From the NCBI RefSeq assembly GCF_002709775.1, contig NZ_PAQR01000030.1, positions 1 through 47,216 on the forward strand: DNA of 47,216 nt, in the 5' to 3' direction. Under the pieces are notes generated by a model. That model was not told the DNA's origin. It ran no database searches and saw nothing but the letters and a program-made list of their open reading frames with translations. The DNA comes from Thalassospira sp. Its GTDB lineage: Bacteria; Pseudomonadota; Alphaproteobacteria; Rhodospirillales; Thalassospiraceae. The position numbers and the translations under genes are program-made. Below, piece after piece: positions 6,805 through 15,355 of this stretch (the stretch's first letter is position 1; the number at the start of each line of letters is the position of its first letter).

Positions 6805-7923
6805 ATGACAAATGTTAAACGTCGCGACTTTCTGACCAAAACGGCAATCGGTGCTGCGGCAACCGGTGCAGGGGTGATTGCCGCCCCGAACATCGTGCGC
6901 GCTCAGGAAACCTTTAACTGGAAAATGACCAATGCCTATGGTCCGGGATCACCTTTCTATGTGACCGGTCCGGGCAGCCCGGAAGATTTCTGCAAGCGCG
7001 TCACCGAAATGTCGAATGGTCGTCTGAACATTCAGCATTTTGCCGCGGGCGAGCTGATCCCGGCTCTTGAAGGCTTTGACGCGGTACAGGCTGGTACCGT
7101 CGAAATGAATGCGGCCAACGCCTATTTCTGGGCGGGTAAAATCTTCGCCGCGCAGTATTTCACAACGGTTCCGTTCGGCCTGAACTTCCAGGGTGTAAAT
7201 GCTTGGCTGTATCACGGCGGCGGGCTTGAGCTGTGGCATGAAGTTTATCAGCCTTATGGTCTGGTGGCCTTCCCGATGGGCAATACCGGTGTTCAGATGA
7301 CCGGCTGGTTCCGTGAGCCGATTGAAAGCCTTGAGGATTTCAACGGCTTGAAAATGCGTATCCCGGGTCTTGCCGGCAAGGTCTATCAGCAGATCGGTGT
7401 AGAAGTGAAACTGCTTCCGGGTGGGGAGATTTTTCCGGCCCTTGAACGTGGCGTGATTGATGCAGCCGAATTCGTTGGCCCGTATCAGGATCGTCGTCTG
7501 GGGCTTCAGAAAGCGGCCAAATACTACTACACCACCGGCTGGCATGAGCCGTCTAACGTGACCGAGCTTCTGATCAATCAGAAAGCCTGGGAAAGCCTTC
7601 CGGCCGATCTTCAGGCGATTGTCAAAAACGCGGCACAGGCGTGCAACCTTGATAGCCATTCTTGGTGCGAAGCCAATAACGCGGCTGCCCTGCGTGATCT
7701 CGTCGAGAACTTTGGCGTTACCGCGCAGACGCTTCCGGATGAAGTGGTTACCAAACTCAAGGGGATCACGGCTGACACCCTGGAAGCCGAAGCCGCCAAG
7801 GATCCGGTCACCAAAAAGGTCCATGACAGCTTCATGGCGTTCCGTGACACGCACCGTGAATGGGCCGCGATCAGTGAAAAACCCTATCACGGCATCATTT
7901 CATCGAAAGGCGGGATGGGCTGA
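6805..7923 (+). CDS. TRAP transporter solute-binding protein (DctP, TakP-like)
   Basis: A 372-residue periplasmic protein. The N-terminus is a twin-arginine signal (KRRDFLTKTAIGAAATGAG, cut near VRAQE), so it is exported folded. The mature part has TRAP blocks: ELIPALEGFDAVQAGTVEM, LKMRIPGLAGKVYQQIG with the conserved carboxylate-binding Arg, GAVIDAAEFVGPYQD-like text (here RGVIDAAEFVGPYQD) and YYTTGWHEPSN. The FVGPY and GW.EP blocks recall TakP-type proteins that bind 2-oxo acids. I chose ATG 6805 over an earlier in-frame ATG because CAGGGAGA stands just before it and the signal peptide starts there. It is the first gene of a TRAP operon under the GntR/FCD regulator. Confidence 0.93.
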   Translation: MTNVKRRDFLTKTAIGAAATGAGVIAAPNIVRAQETFNWKMTNAYGPGSPFYVTGPGSPEDFCKRVTEMSNGRLNIQHFAAGELIPALEGFDAVQAGTVEMNAANAYFWAGKIFAAQYFTTVPFGLNFQGVNAWLYHGGGLELWHEVYQPYGLVAFPMGNTGVQMTGWFREPIESLEDFNGLKMRIPGLAGKVYQQIGVEVKLLPGGEIFPALERGVIDAAEFVGPYQDRRLGLQKAAKYYYTTGWHEPSNVTELLINQKAWESLPADLQAIVKNAAQACNLDSHSWCEANNAAALRDLVENFGVTAQTLPDEVVTKLKGITADTLEAEAAKDPVTKKVHDSFMAFRDTHREWAAISEKPYHGIISSKGGMG

Positions 7924-7924
7924 T

Positions 7925-8494
7925 ATGAATTCGACCCGTACTGAACCGTTACCGGACCGTGCCTTGGGGCTGGTTGTCGACATTGCCGGATGGGGGGCTG
8001 CGATCAGTGGTCTGGCCCTTGTTCTGGTGGTCGGTGGCAATGTTTTGCTGCGCTACTTGTTTAATTCCGGAAGTGTCGCGATGCAGGAACTTGAATGGCA
8101 TCTGGTGTCACCAATTGCCCTGATGGGGATGGCCTATGGCATGCGCCACGGCGGTCATGTGCGGGTCGATTTTCTATATGATCGCCTGGGCCCTCGGGCC
8201 CAGGCGATCATTGATCTGTTTTCTGCTGTCTTGATGGCGATTTTGGGTGGGGCCTTGATCTGGTTTTCAATCCCTTATGTCGAACAATCCATCATGATGG
8301 GCGAGGGATCACCAGATCCCGGGGGATTGCCGTATCGCTTCCTGCTTAAGGCCTTTATCCCGATCGGATTTGGTTTGTTGCTGCTCCAGGCGATTGCACA
8401 AGGACTGATCAATTATCGTCAAATCGTCGCTCGCGACAGTGAACCTGCCTTGGATGCATCTGATGCGGTAACGCAAAGCGGTGCAGGAGACTAA
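7925..8494 (+). CDS. TRAP transporter small permease (DctQ)
   Basis: A 189-residue protein with four hydrophobic segments: LGLVVDIAGWGAAISGLALVL, the helix following ELEWHLVSPIALMGMAYGM, AIIDLFSAVLMAILGGALIW and AFIPIGFGLLLLQAI. The QELEWHL and RHGGHVRVDFLYDRL blocks are typical of DctQ. It starts 1 base after the DctP stop, and its reading frame is open upstream into dctP, so the ATG at 7925 is chosen from the family N-terminus and operon spacing. It pairs with the large permease to move substrate using an ion gradient. Confidence 0.92.
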   Translation: MNSTRTEPLPDRALGLVVDIAGWGAAISGLALVLVVGGNVLLRYLFNSGSVAMQELEWHLVSPIALMGMAYGMRHGGHVRVDFLYDRLGPRAQAIIDLFSAVLMAILGGALIWFSIPYVEQSIMMGEGSPDPGGLPYRFLLKAFIPIGFGLLLLQAIAQGLINYRQIVARDSEPALDASDAVTQSGAGD

Positions 8495-8500
8495 TCAGAA

Positions 8501-9826
8501 ATGACCGGAAATGAATGGCTGGCCATCGGTATGGTCGGGGGATTCTTTGGCTTCCTCGTGCTCGGTGTGCCTGTGGCGATCTCGCTTGCAATTTCGGGAT
8601 TTGCCTTTGGAATTATGGGGTTTGGCACCGGTTTGTTTAACCTGTTGCCTGCGCGCGTTTACGGGGTTGTGACCAATTATACGCTGCTGGCATTACCGCT
8701 TTTCATATTCATGGGGGTGATGCTTGAAAAGTCGAAGCTGGCCGAAGAACTGATTGATGTGATCGGGCATGCCATGGGGCGGCTTAAGGGCGGCATGGGC
8801 CTTGCCATCGTGATTGTTGGTGTGCTTATGGGGGCATCATCTGGCGTTGTCGGCGCGACCGTTGTGACGGTTGGCTTGCTCTCGCTGCAGCCGCTGATCA
8901 ATCGCGGCTATGACAAGGGTGTTGCCAGTGGCGTGATCTGTGCGTCGGGCACACTTGGGCAGATCATCCCGCCCAGTCTGGTGCTAATCCTGCTGGCCGA
9001 TATTCTTGGTGAGTCTGTCGGGACATTATTTGCCGCAGCCATGGTGCCGGGCTTGATCCTGGCCGGGATGCTTGGGCTCTATCTTGTGCTGCTGGGCATT
9101 TTTAAGCCCGAAATGGTGCCCGCGATCCCGCAGGATGAGCGCGATGCCATGAACACGCAGCAATTGCTGCTCAAGATTGCCAAAGTTGTTGTGCCGCCGT
9201 TAGCCCTGGTATTTGCTGTGTTGGGCTCTATCGTTGGCGGGATTGCTGCCCCGACAGAGGCGGCCTCCATGGGGGCGCTTGGGGCGTTGCTTCTTGCGCT
9301 GTTTACAGGGCGTTTGAATTTGCGTGTGATGCGCGATGTGCTGCATGACACGCTGATCACGAGTGCGATGGTGTTCTTTATCCTGATCTGCGCACAGCCC
9401 TTTGGTCTGGCGTTCCGTGGCCTTGGCGGCGAGGGACTTGTTCATGCCATGTTTGAATGGGTGCCGGGTGGCGACATGGGCAACCTTCTGTTCATGATGG
9501 GCGTGATCTTTGTTCTCGGCTTCTTCCTTGAATGGATCGAGATTTCCTATATCGCGCTCCCGATGTTCCTGCCGGTATTCCAATATAGCGGGATCGATAT
9601 GGCTTGGCTTGCCATTCTGGTGGCGATGAACCTTCAGACCAGCTTCCTGACACCGCCCTTTGGCTGGGCTTTGTTCTTCCTGAAAGGTGTCGCACCCAAA
9701 TCGGTTTCAACGGTTGATATCTATCGCGGCGTGATCCCGTTTATCGGCATTCAGGCGATCGCGCTGGTCTTGCTGTTTATCTTCCCGGAACTGACCAGTT
9801 GGTTGCCCAATCTGATTGGGTGGTAG
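8501..9826 (+). CDS. TRAP transporter large permease (DctM)
   Basis: A 441-residue protein with about twelve hydrophobic segments and the DctM hallmarks: LALPLFIFMGVMLEKS, MGASSGVVGATVVTVG, CASGTLGQIIPPSLVLILLAD, GGIAAPTEAASMGALGAL and LGFFLEWIEISYIALPMFLPV. The C-terminal SFLTPPFGWALFFLKG is the usual cation/substrate pathway block. It forms the transport channel with DctQ. It begins 6 bases after the DctQ stop in the same operon. Confidence 0.95.
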   Translation: MTGNEWLAIGMVGGFFGFLVLGVPVAISLAISGFAFGIMGFGTGLFNLLPARVYGVVTNYTLLALPLFIFMGVMLEKSKLAEELIDVIGHAMGRLKGGMGLAIVIVGVLMGASSGVVGATVVTVGLLSLQPLINRGYDKGVASGVICASGTLGQIIPPSLVLILLADILGESVGTLFAAAMVPGLILAGMLGLYLVLLGIFKPEMVPAIPQDERDAMNTQQLLLKIAKVVVPPLALVFAVLGSIVGGIAAPTEAASMGALGALLLALFTGRLNLRVMRDVLHDTLITSAMVFFILICAQPFGLAFRGLGGEGLVHAMFEWVPGGDMGNLLFMMGVIFVLGFFLEWIEISYIALPMFLPVFQYSGIDMAWLAILVAMNLQTSFLTPPFGWALFFLKGVAPKSVSTVDIYRGVIPFIGIQAIALVLLFIFPELTSWLPNLIGW

Positions 9827-9956
9827 GGGATTTATTCTACGATGTGAAAAGGCGCTGAACGGAAAAACAAAACAGCGCTATGAACGATGTACCCGGACAC
9901 GCTCCATTCAACACGGGGCATGTCCGAACGCATCATGGCAGGGAGACCAACGCACA

Positions 9957-11546
9957 ATGTTACGTTCAAGAACCGCACTCGGGGGCATGGTCACCGCACC
10001 CCATCATCTGGCCGCTGAGGCCGGGCGTGACATCCTACGCGAAGGCGGCAATGCGGTTGAGGCGATGATTGCTGCTGCTGCGACGATTGCCGTTGTCTAT
10101 CCGCATATGAATGCGATTGGCGGGGACGGGTTCTGGCTAGTTGCCGAGCCGGGAAAGGATCCGGTTGCCATTCGGGCGTGCGGCGGGGCCGCAGGGCTAG
10201 TGACACCAGATTTCTACCGCGAACAGGGGCATGCAGCAATCCCGGCCCGGGGTCCGATGGCGGCCCTGACGGTGGCGGGTGCCATCGGCGGCTGGATCAA
10301 GGCGGCCGAGGTTGCAGCATCGCTTGGTGGCAAGATGCCGCATAGTCGCCTGATGGCCGATGCTGTACATCACGCCAAAACCGGTGTGCCGATCACGAAA
10401 TCGCAGAGTGAGCTGACCAAAAGCAAAATGCCGGAGCTTGAAAACTCCCCGGGTTTTGTCGAGACCTATGCCGCAAACGGCCTTCCGGCGATCGGTGATG
10501 TTCTGAGCCAACCGGCCCTCGGTGCGACGCTTGAACATCTTGGTCGTGCCGGGTTTGACGATTTTTATCGCGGTGATATTGCGCGCAGCAATGCATTGGG
10601 GCTTGAAGCTGTCGGAAGCCCGATCCGCCTTGCCGATCTGGAAGGCTATCACGCCAAAATCATGACGCCGCTGTCGGTCAAACTTTCCAGTGGTACTGTG
10701 TTTAACATGGTGCCGCCGACCCAGGGCGTCGCATCGCTGATGATCCTTGGTCTTTATGATCGTCTGGGCTTGGGCACCGCACAGCGTGACGGGTTTGATC
10801 ATATCCATGGGCTTGTCGAGGCAACCAAGCGTGCCTTCCTCAAGCGCGATGCCCATGTCGGCGATCCGGACCGCATGAGCATTGATCCGATGACGTTGCT
10901 GTCTGATGAAATGCTGGCTGCCGAAGCCGCCAAAATCGATATGAAAACAGCACTCCCTTGGCCGCATGTCGCCAAGCCGGGCGATACGATCTGGGTGGGG
11001 GCGGTTGATGCCAATGGCGTTGCTGTCAGTTATATCCAGAGCATCTTCTGGGAATTTGGATCCGGCATCGTGGTGCCCGAAACCGGCGTGCTTTGGCAGA
11101 ACCGCGGGTCGAGCTTTACGTTGCACGATGGTCCCAATCAACTCGGACCGGGCCGCTTGCCATTCCACACCCTGAACCCGGCCTTGGCCCGGCTCAATGA
11201 CGGATCGGTGCTGACCTATGGTACCATGGGCGGCGAGGGGCAGCCGCAAACCCAGTCGGCGATCTTCACCCGGAATGTGATGTTCGGGCAGGACCTGCAG
11301 GAAGCAGTTAGCGCCCCGCGCTGGTTACTTGGCAAAACCTGGGGCGATGACACCACAACCCTTAAGCTCGAAAATCGTTTTGACCCGGCTTTGATCGAAC
11401 AACTGAAATCCGCCGGTCATACGGTCGAACTCGTTGGACCCTATGAAGACATGATGGGGCATGCTGGTGGCATTCGACTGCGCAAGGGTGGCGTGATGGA
11501 AGGTGCGTCTGATCCGCGCGCGGATGGGGCGGTCGCTGCGCTTTAA
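9957..11546 (+). CDS. Gamma-glutamyltransferase family Ntn-hydrolase
   Basis: A 529-residue member of the GGT family. The N-terminal half has the family opening MVTAPHHLAAEAGRDILREGGNAVEA and IGGDGFW. Self-cleavage is expected before Thr344 (in GDTIWVGAVDANG), which would be the N-terminal nucleophile of the small subunit. Later blocks include GTMGGEGQPQTQ and AVSAPRW. Neither a signal peptide nor a membrane segment is obvious, unlike classical periplasmic GGT. Its place behind a TRAP operon and under a GntR regulator suggests a catabolic amide hydrolase, in the way oxamate amidohydrolase (HpxW) belongs to the same fold. The ATG is supported by AGGGAG 11 bases upstream. The stop overlaps the convergent galM gene by 4 bases. 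Confidence 0.88.
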   Translation: MLRSRTALGGMVTAPHHLAAEAGRDILREGGNAVEAMIAAAATIAVVYPHMNAIGGDGFWLVAEPGKDPVAIRACGGAAGLVTPDFYREQGHAAIPARGPMAALTVAGAIGGWIKAAEVAASLGGKMPHSRLMADAVHHAKTGVPITKSQSELTKSKMPELENSPGFVETYAANGLPAIGDVLSQPALGATLEHLGRAGFDDFYRGDIARSNALGLEAVGSPIRLADLEGYHAKIMTPLSVKLSSGTVFNMVPPTQGVASLMILGLYDRLGLGTAQRDGFDHIHGLVEATKRAFLKRDAHVGDPDRMSIDPMTLLSDEMLAAEAAKIDMKTALPWPHVAKPGDTIWVGAVDANGVAVSYIQSIFWEFGSGIVVPETGVLWQNRGSSFTLHDGPNQLGPGRLPFHTLNPALARLNDGSVLTYGTMGGEGQPQTQSAIFTRNVMFGQDLQEAVSAPRWLLGKTWGDDTTTLKLENRFDPALIEQLKSAGHTVELVGPYEDMMGHAGGIRLRKGGVMEGASDPRADGAVAAL

Positions 11547-12601
11547 CGCCCTTGGTCAAACTCCCACTCAATCACATGACGATAGGTCTCGCCGGGTTTG
11601 AGCCAGGGGCTTGGAAAATCCGGGCGGTTGACGCTGTTTGGGGAGGTTTGTGGTTCCAGGGCGATGCCGGCGGTTTTGTGCAGGGCTGTGCCGGTTTCGG
11701 TTTTCATCGCGTCTGTGAAATGCTGAGCGAGATAGAATTGCAGGCCGGCTTCTGTTGATAACAGTTTGATCGCGCGGTTACTTGTGGGATCGGACAGGAT
11801 GGCGATCTGGCGCAGGGGTCCGCGGTCGCCGGTCAGGCAGAAATTGTGATCAAAGCCTTGGTTGGCGTTTGGCAGCATGTCGGCGATTTTGGCAGGGTTG
11901 CGGAAGTCATAACCGGTACCGGCAACGTCACGTGGCGGGCCGTTGGGAATGAGTTTGTCATCGACCGGAAGCCATTGATCGGCATCGATTTGTAAGACGT
12001 GGTCGGCGGCGGTCGCGTCGAATTTTCCAGACAAGTTCCAATAGGCGTGGCTGGTCATGTTGACCGGGCAGGGCTGATCGCAGGTGGCGGTGATTTCAAG
12101 CCGAAGGCGATTATCCGCGATCAGTGAATAGGTTGCCTGTGCACTCAATGTACCCGGATATCCCTGATCCCCATCGGGTGAGGTGAGTTCAAACGTCACA
12201 CTGGTTTCGGTTTGCGCCGTGATCGTCCAGATCCGGCGGTCAAAACCGTCTGGGCCGCCATGCAGGTGGTTTTCGCCCTCGTTCGCAGCAAGCTTGATGA
12301 GCTTGCCGGTTTCATCGCGATATTGCGATCTTTCGATGCGGTTGGCATAGCGTCCGCAGACCGCCCCGATATAGCTGTCTTGCGCAAGGTAGGCGGCGTC
12401 ATCGATCAGGTTGACGGCTATATTGGTCTCTTTCCCGGTGTCGGGATTGCGCAGATAGACCCCGCAAAGACGCGCGCCAAGCGCAGAAACCAAGACGCGA
12501 ATCTGAGGGCTTGAGATGCTCGTACGTGGGGCATTTGTGCCCGTTTCGGCTGTGTCAGTGCTGGTTCCTGCCATGTGGGGTGTTGAGGTGGTCTTGGACA
12601 T
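11543..12601 (-). CDS. galM: Aldose 1-epimerase (galactose mutarotase)
   Basis: A 352-residue beta-sandwich enzyme that interconverts the alpha and beta anomers of free hexoses. The catalytic features are present: the first His in NHLHGG, the second in NMTSHAYWNL, and the acid Glu in GIALEPQTSPNSVN. The YANRIE block is also typical. About 30 extra N-terminal residues, rich in Thr and Ser, precede the domain; GGGAAGG before the ATG supports this start. It is divergent from the sugar ABC importer, whose pyranose or furanose substrate would need mutarotation. The 3' end overlaps the GGT gene by 4 bases. Confidence 0.92.
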   Translation of the reverse strand: MSKTTSTPHMAGTSTDTAETGTNAPRTSISSPQIRVLVSALGARLCGVYLRNPDTGKETNIAVNLIDDAAYLAQDSYIGAVCGRYANRIERSQYRDETGKLIKLAANEGENHLHGGPDGFDRRIWTITAQTETSVTFELTSPDGDQGYPGTLSAQATYSLIADNRLRLEITATCDQPCPVNMTSHAYWNLSGKFDATAADHVLQIDADQWLPVDDKLIPNGPPRDVAGTGYDFRNPAKIADMLPNANQGFDHNFCLTGDRGPLRQIAILSDPTSNRAIKLLSTEAGLQFYLAQHFTDAMKTETGTALHKTAGIALEPQTSPNSVNRPDFPSPWLKPGETYRHVIEWEFDQGR

Positions 12602-12683
12602 CGATTGCCTTCCCGAGCATTGATTTTTCTAGGTTTGTAAGCCGTTTTGGATCGTTCGGCGCGATCACCCGAAAGGATGATGC

Positions 12684-12728
12684 ACTATATGGTTGAGGGT
12701 CAACAAATCATATTGTAATACTATATGG
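12684..12728. promoter_or_regulatory. Control region of the sugar ABC operon with FCD-type operator
   Basis: TTGTAATACTA (12713-12723) fits the FadR-type GntR consensus TNGTNNNACNA exactly. ACTATATGG occurs twice (12684-12692 and 12720-12728), 36 bases apart. The region lies between divergent galM and ytfQ and probably binds the GntR/FCD protein encoded at 17485-18234. Confidence 0.5.
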
Positions 12729-12763
12729 CTTTTAAGCAAGAAACCACACTTAGGGAGGAAATC

Positions 12764-13714
12764 GTGGTAAGTTTTAAAAAGCTCGCAGTCTCAACTGCAG
12801 CGCTGGGTGTTGCGCTTGGTCTTTCGGTTGCCGCACAGGCCGAAATGATGATCGGGTTCTCGCAGATCGGGTCGGAAAGTGGCTGGCGGACATCTGAAAC
12901 CGCGTCGATCAAGGCCGAAGCCGAACGTCGCGGTATTGATCTGAAATTCTCCGATGCACAGCAGAAACAGGAAAACCAGATCAAGGCTGTGCGTTCCTTT
13001 ATCGCCCAGGGCGTTGATGGCATCCTTCTGGCCCCGGTGGTTGAAACCGGCTGGGATCAGGTTCTGAAAGAAGCCAAGGATGCCGGTATTCCGGTTGTTC
13101 TTGTCGACCGTGGCGTTGACGCCAGTGATGACCTTTATCTGACCAAGGTGGCATCGGACTTCGTGGTTGAAGGTGCGCTGGCTGCTGCATGGCTGGCATC
13201 GGAAACCAACGGTGTTTGTGATGTGGTCGAGTTGCAGGGAACCGTTGGTTCGTCTGCGGCAAACGATCGCAAGGAAGGCTTTGAATCGGTTGTTTCAAAC
13301 TTCCCGGGCATCAATATCATCCGGTCGCAGTCTGGTGACTTTACCCGTTCAGGCGGCAAGGAAGTCATGGAAAGTTTCCTGAAAGCTGAAAACGGTGGGG
13401 CCAACATCTGTGCGGTTTATGCGCATAATGATGACATGGCACTTGGTGCTGTGCAGGCGATCAAGGAAGCCGGTCTGAACCCGGGTGAAGACATGTTGAT
13501 CGTTTCGATCGATGCGGTGCCTGACATCTTCAAGGCGATGGCCGATGGCGATACCAACGCCACCATTGAGCTGAACCCGCATCTTGGTGCACCGTCCTTT
13601 GATGCGATCAAGGCATCGATGAACGGTGAAGAAGTGCCGAAATGGATCAAGGCAAACGGCCCGCTCTATCTGCCTGATACCGCCGCGGAAGAATACAAAA
13701 TGCGCAGTAAATAA
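12764..13714 (+). CDS. ytfQ: Sugar ABC transporter substrate-binding protein (YtfQ-like)
   Basis: A 316-residue periplasmic binding protein of the ribose/galactose type. A Sec signal peptide (KKLAVSTAALGVALGLSVAAQA) precedes the two-lobed fold with MIGFSQIGSESGWR, DAQQKQENQIKAVRSFIAQGVDGI, VVLVDRGV and AVYAHNDDMALGAVQAI. These match the YtfQ galactofuranose group closely. I place the start at GTG 12764 because AGGGAGGA lies 4 bases before it; an ATG 39 bases upstream is in frame but has no such site. It leads the operon ytfQ-ytfR-ytfT-yjfF. Substrate may be galactofuranose or a related sugar such as arabinose. Confidence 0.93.
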   Translation: MVSFKKLAVSTAALGVALGLSVAAQAEMMIGFSQIGSESGWRTSETASIKAEAERRGIDLKFSDAQQKQENQIKAVRSFIAQGVDGILLAPVVETGWDQVLKEAKDAGIPVVLVDRGVDASDDLYLTKVASDFVVEGALAAAWLASETNGVCDVVELQGTVGSSAANDRKEGFESVVSNFPGINIIRSQSGDFTRSGGKEVMESFLKAENGGANICAVYAHNDDMALGAVQAIKEAGLNPGEDMLIVSIDAVPDIFKAMADGDTNATIELNPHLGAPSFDAIKASMNGEEVPKWIKANGPLYLPDTAAEEYKMRSK

Positions 13715-13858
13715 CCTCTGAGTGTTTCCGTGGGCTCTGGTCCACGGAACCAACAGACGTGTTTTCAAAGCATTGGACGTGCTCCGGCGATTGCCGGGGT
13801 GCGTCCGGTTGTATCCGCGACAAAAGATTTCAGAAGAAGACAGGGAGAGGGGCAGGTT

Positions 13859-15355
13859 ATGTCTAACGCAGTGCTTTCAGTGCGCGGTGCGGGGAAGTTC
13901 TTTCCCGGCGTCAAGGCGCTGGAGGATGTTGATTTCGACCTTGAAGCAGGCGAAATCCACGCCCTTCTGGGCGAAAACGGGGCCGGGAAATCGACCCTGA
14001 TCAAGGTAATTACCGGCGTGCATCCCCGCGATGCCGGTGCCGTCCTGCTTGATGGGCAGGAAATCCATCCGCAGCATCCCGGCGATGCGCAGGGGTTGGG
14101 GATTTCGACGGTCTATCAGGAAGTCAATCTGGTGCCGACCTTGTCGGTGGCCGAAAACCTGATGTTGGAACGTCAAACCCGGAAATTCGGCCTGATTTCA
14201 TGGAAAAAGACCGAGGCCGACGCCAAGGCAGCACTTGACACCCTTGGTCTTGATATTGATGTCAATCGACCGTTGGGTTCCTATTCGGTCGCCATTCAAC
14301 AGCTTGTGGCGATTGCGCGCGCCGTCGCCCTTGATGCCAAGGTGCTTATCCTTGATGAGCCGACAGCATCCCTTGATGGCGAGGAAATCCAGACACTTTT
14401 CCGCATCATGCGCGAACTTCGCGCCAAGGGACTAGGCATTGTCTTTGTTACCCACTTCCTTGATCAGGTCTATGCCGTCACCGACCGGATCACGGTGCTG
14501 CGCAACGGGCGACTGGTTGGAACGTTTGTCACCAGAGAGCTCGCACAGATTGATCTAATCAATCACATGCTGGGCCGCGAGCTTGCCGAAGTCAGTGCCC
14601 ACCGTCATCAGGATGAGGGCAACTATAACGGCCCAATACGCCAGATCCAGATCAAGAACCTTGGCAAGAAGCGCGTGCTGGAGCCGGTGTCGCTTGATCT
14701 CAAGGCTGGCGAGATTGTCGGTCTGGCCGGGCTTTTGGGATCCGGTCGAACGGAACTATCCGAACTGGTGTTTGGCACGCAGCGTGCGGATAGCGGACTT
14801 GTGTTTTTGGATGGCGAGCCGGTCATGCTGCGCTCTCCGCGTCATGCGATCCGGTCTGGCTTCGGGCTTTGCCCGGAAGATCGCAAGCAGGACGGCATCG
14901 TTGCCGAACTGAGTGTGCGTGAAAACATCGTGCTGGCCCTTCAGGGACGGCGGGGCTGGTTGCGCCCGATCCCGCGCGCCGAGCAGCAGCAGTTTGCTGA
15001 TGACATGATCATGGCGCTGGGTATCGCCACACCCGATAGTGAGAAGCCCGTAGGGCAACTTAGTGGCGGCAATCAGCAAAAAGTTATTCTGGCCCGCTGG
15101 TTGGTGTCCAAGCCGATCCTGCTGATCCTTGATGAACCGACACGCGGCATCGATGTCGGTGCACATGCCGACATCATCAAGCTGATCAAGGAGCTCTGCG
15201 ACGAGGGGCTGGCGTTGCTTGTGGCATCAAGCGAGCTTGAGGAAATTGTCGCCTTTGCCGACCGGGTTGCGGTGATGCGTGATCGCGAAAAGGTTTCCGA
15301 ACTTGTCGGTGCCGAGATCACGCAAGACAACATCATCGAGGCGATCGCACGATGA
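13859..15355 (+). CDS. ytfR: Sugar ABC transporter ATP-binding protein, twin ABC domains (YtfR-like)
   Basis: A 498-residue protein with two ATPase domains in one chain. The first has an intact Walker A (GENGAGKST), a weakened signature (YSVAIQQLVAIARA) and Walker B (LILDEPTASLDG). The second has a degenerate Walker A (GLLGSGRTEL), an intact signature (LSGGNQQKVILAR) and Walker B (LLILDEPTRGIDVGA). This asymmetry is normal for the ribose/galactose sugar importers. The start at 13859 follows a purine-rich GGGAGAGGGGCAGG site; the 144 bases before it carry no gene. The stop overlaps ytfT by 4 bases. Confidence 0.94.
   Translation: MSNAVLSVRGAGKFFPGVKALEDVDFDLEAGEIHALLGENGAGKSTLIKVITGVHPRDAGAVLLDGQEIHPQHPGDAQGLGISTVYQEVNLVPTLSVAENLMLERQTRKFGLISWKKTEADAKAALDTLGLDIDVNRPLGSYSVAIQQLVAIARAVALDAKVLILDEPTASLDGEEIQTLFRIMRELRAKGLGIVFVTHFLDQVYAVTDRITVLRNGRLVGTFVTRELAQIDLINHMLGRELAEVSAHRHQDEGNYNGPIRQIQIKNLGKKRVLEPVSLDLKAGEIVGLAGLLGSGRTELSELVFGTQRADSGLVFLDGEPVMLRSPRHAIRSGFGLCPEDRKQDGIVAELSVRENIVLALQGRRGWLRPIPRAEQQQFADDMIMALGIATPDSEKPVGQLSGGNQQKVILARWLVSKPILLILDEPTRGIDVGAHADIIKLIKELCDEGLALLVASSELEEIVAFADRVAVMRDREKVSELVGAEITQDNIIEAIAR

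Noticed and set aside
6949..7890. A long open frame (313 codons) antisense to the TRAP binding-protein gene.
   Set aside because: The opposite strand is a clear DctP with signal peptide and motifs. The antisense frame has no recognisable motif and mirrors the GC-rich codon bias.
10197..11249. A 350-codon frame antisense to the gamma-glutamyltransferase gene.
   Set aside because: The sense strand carries the catalytic Thr and all family blocks. The antisense product lacks motifs and a supported start.
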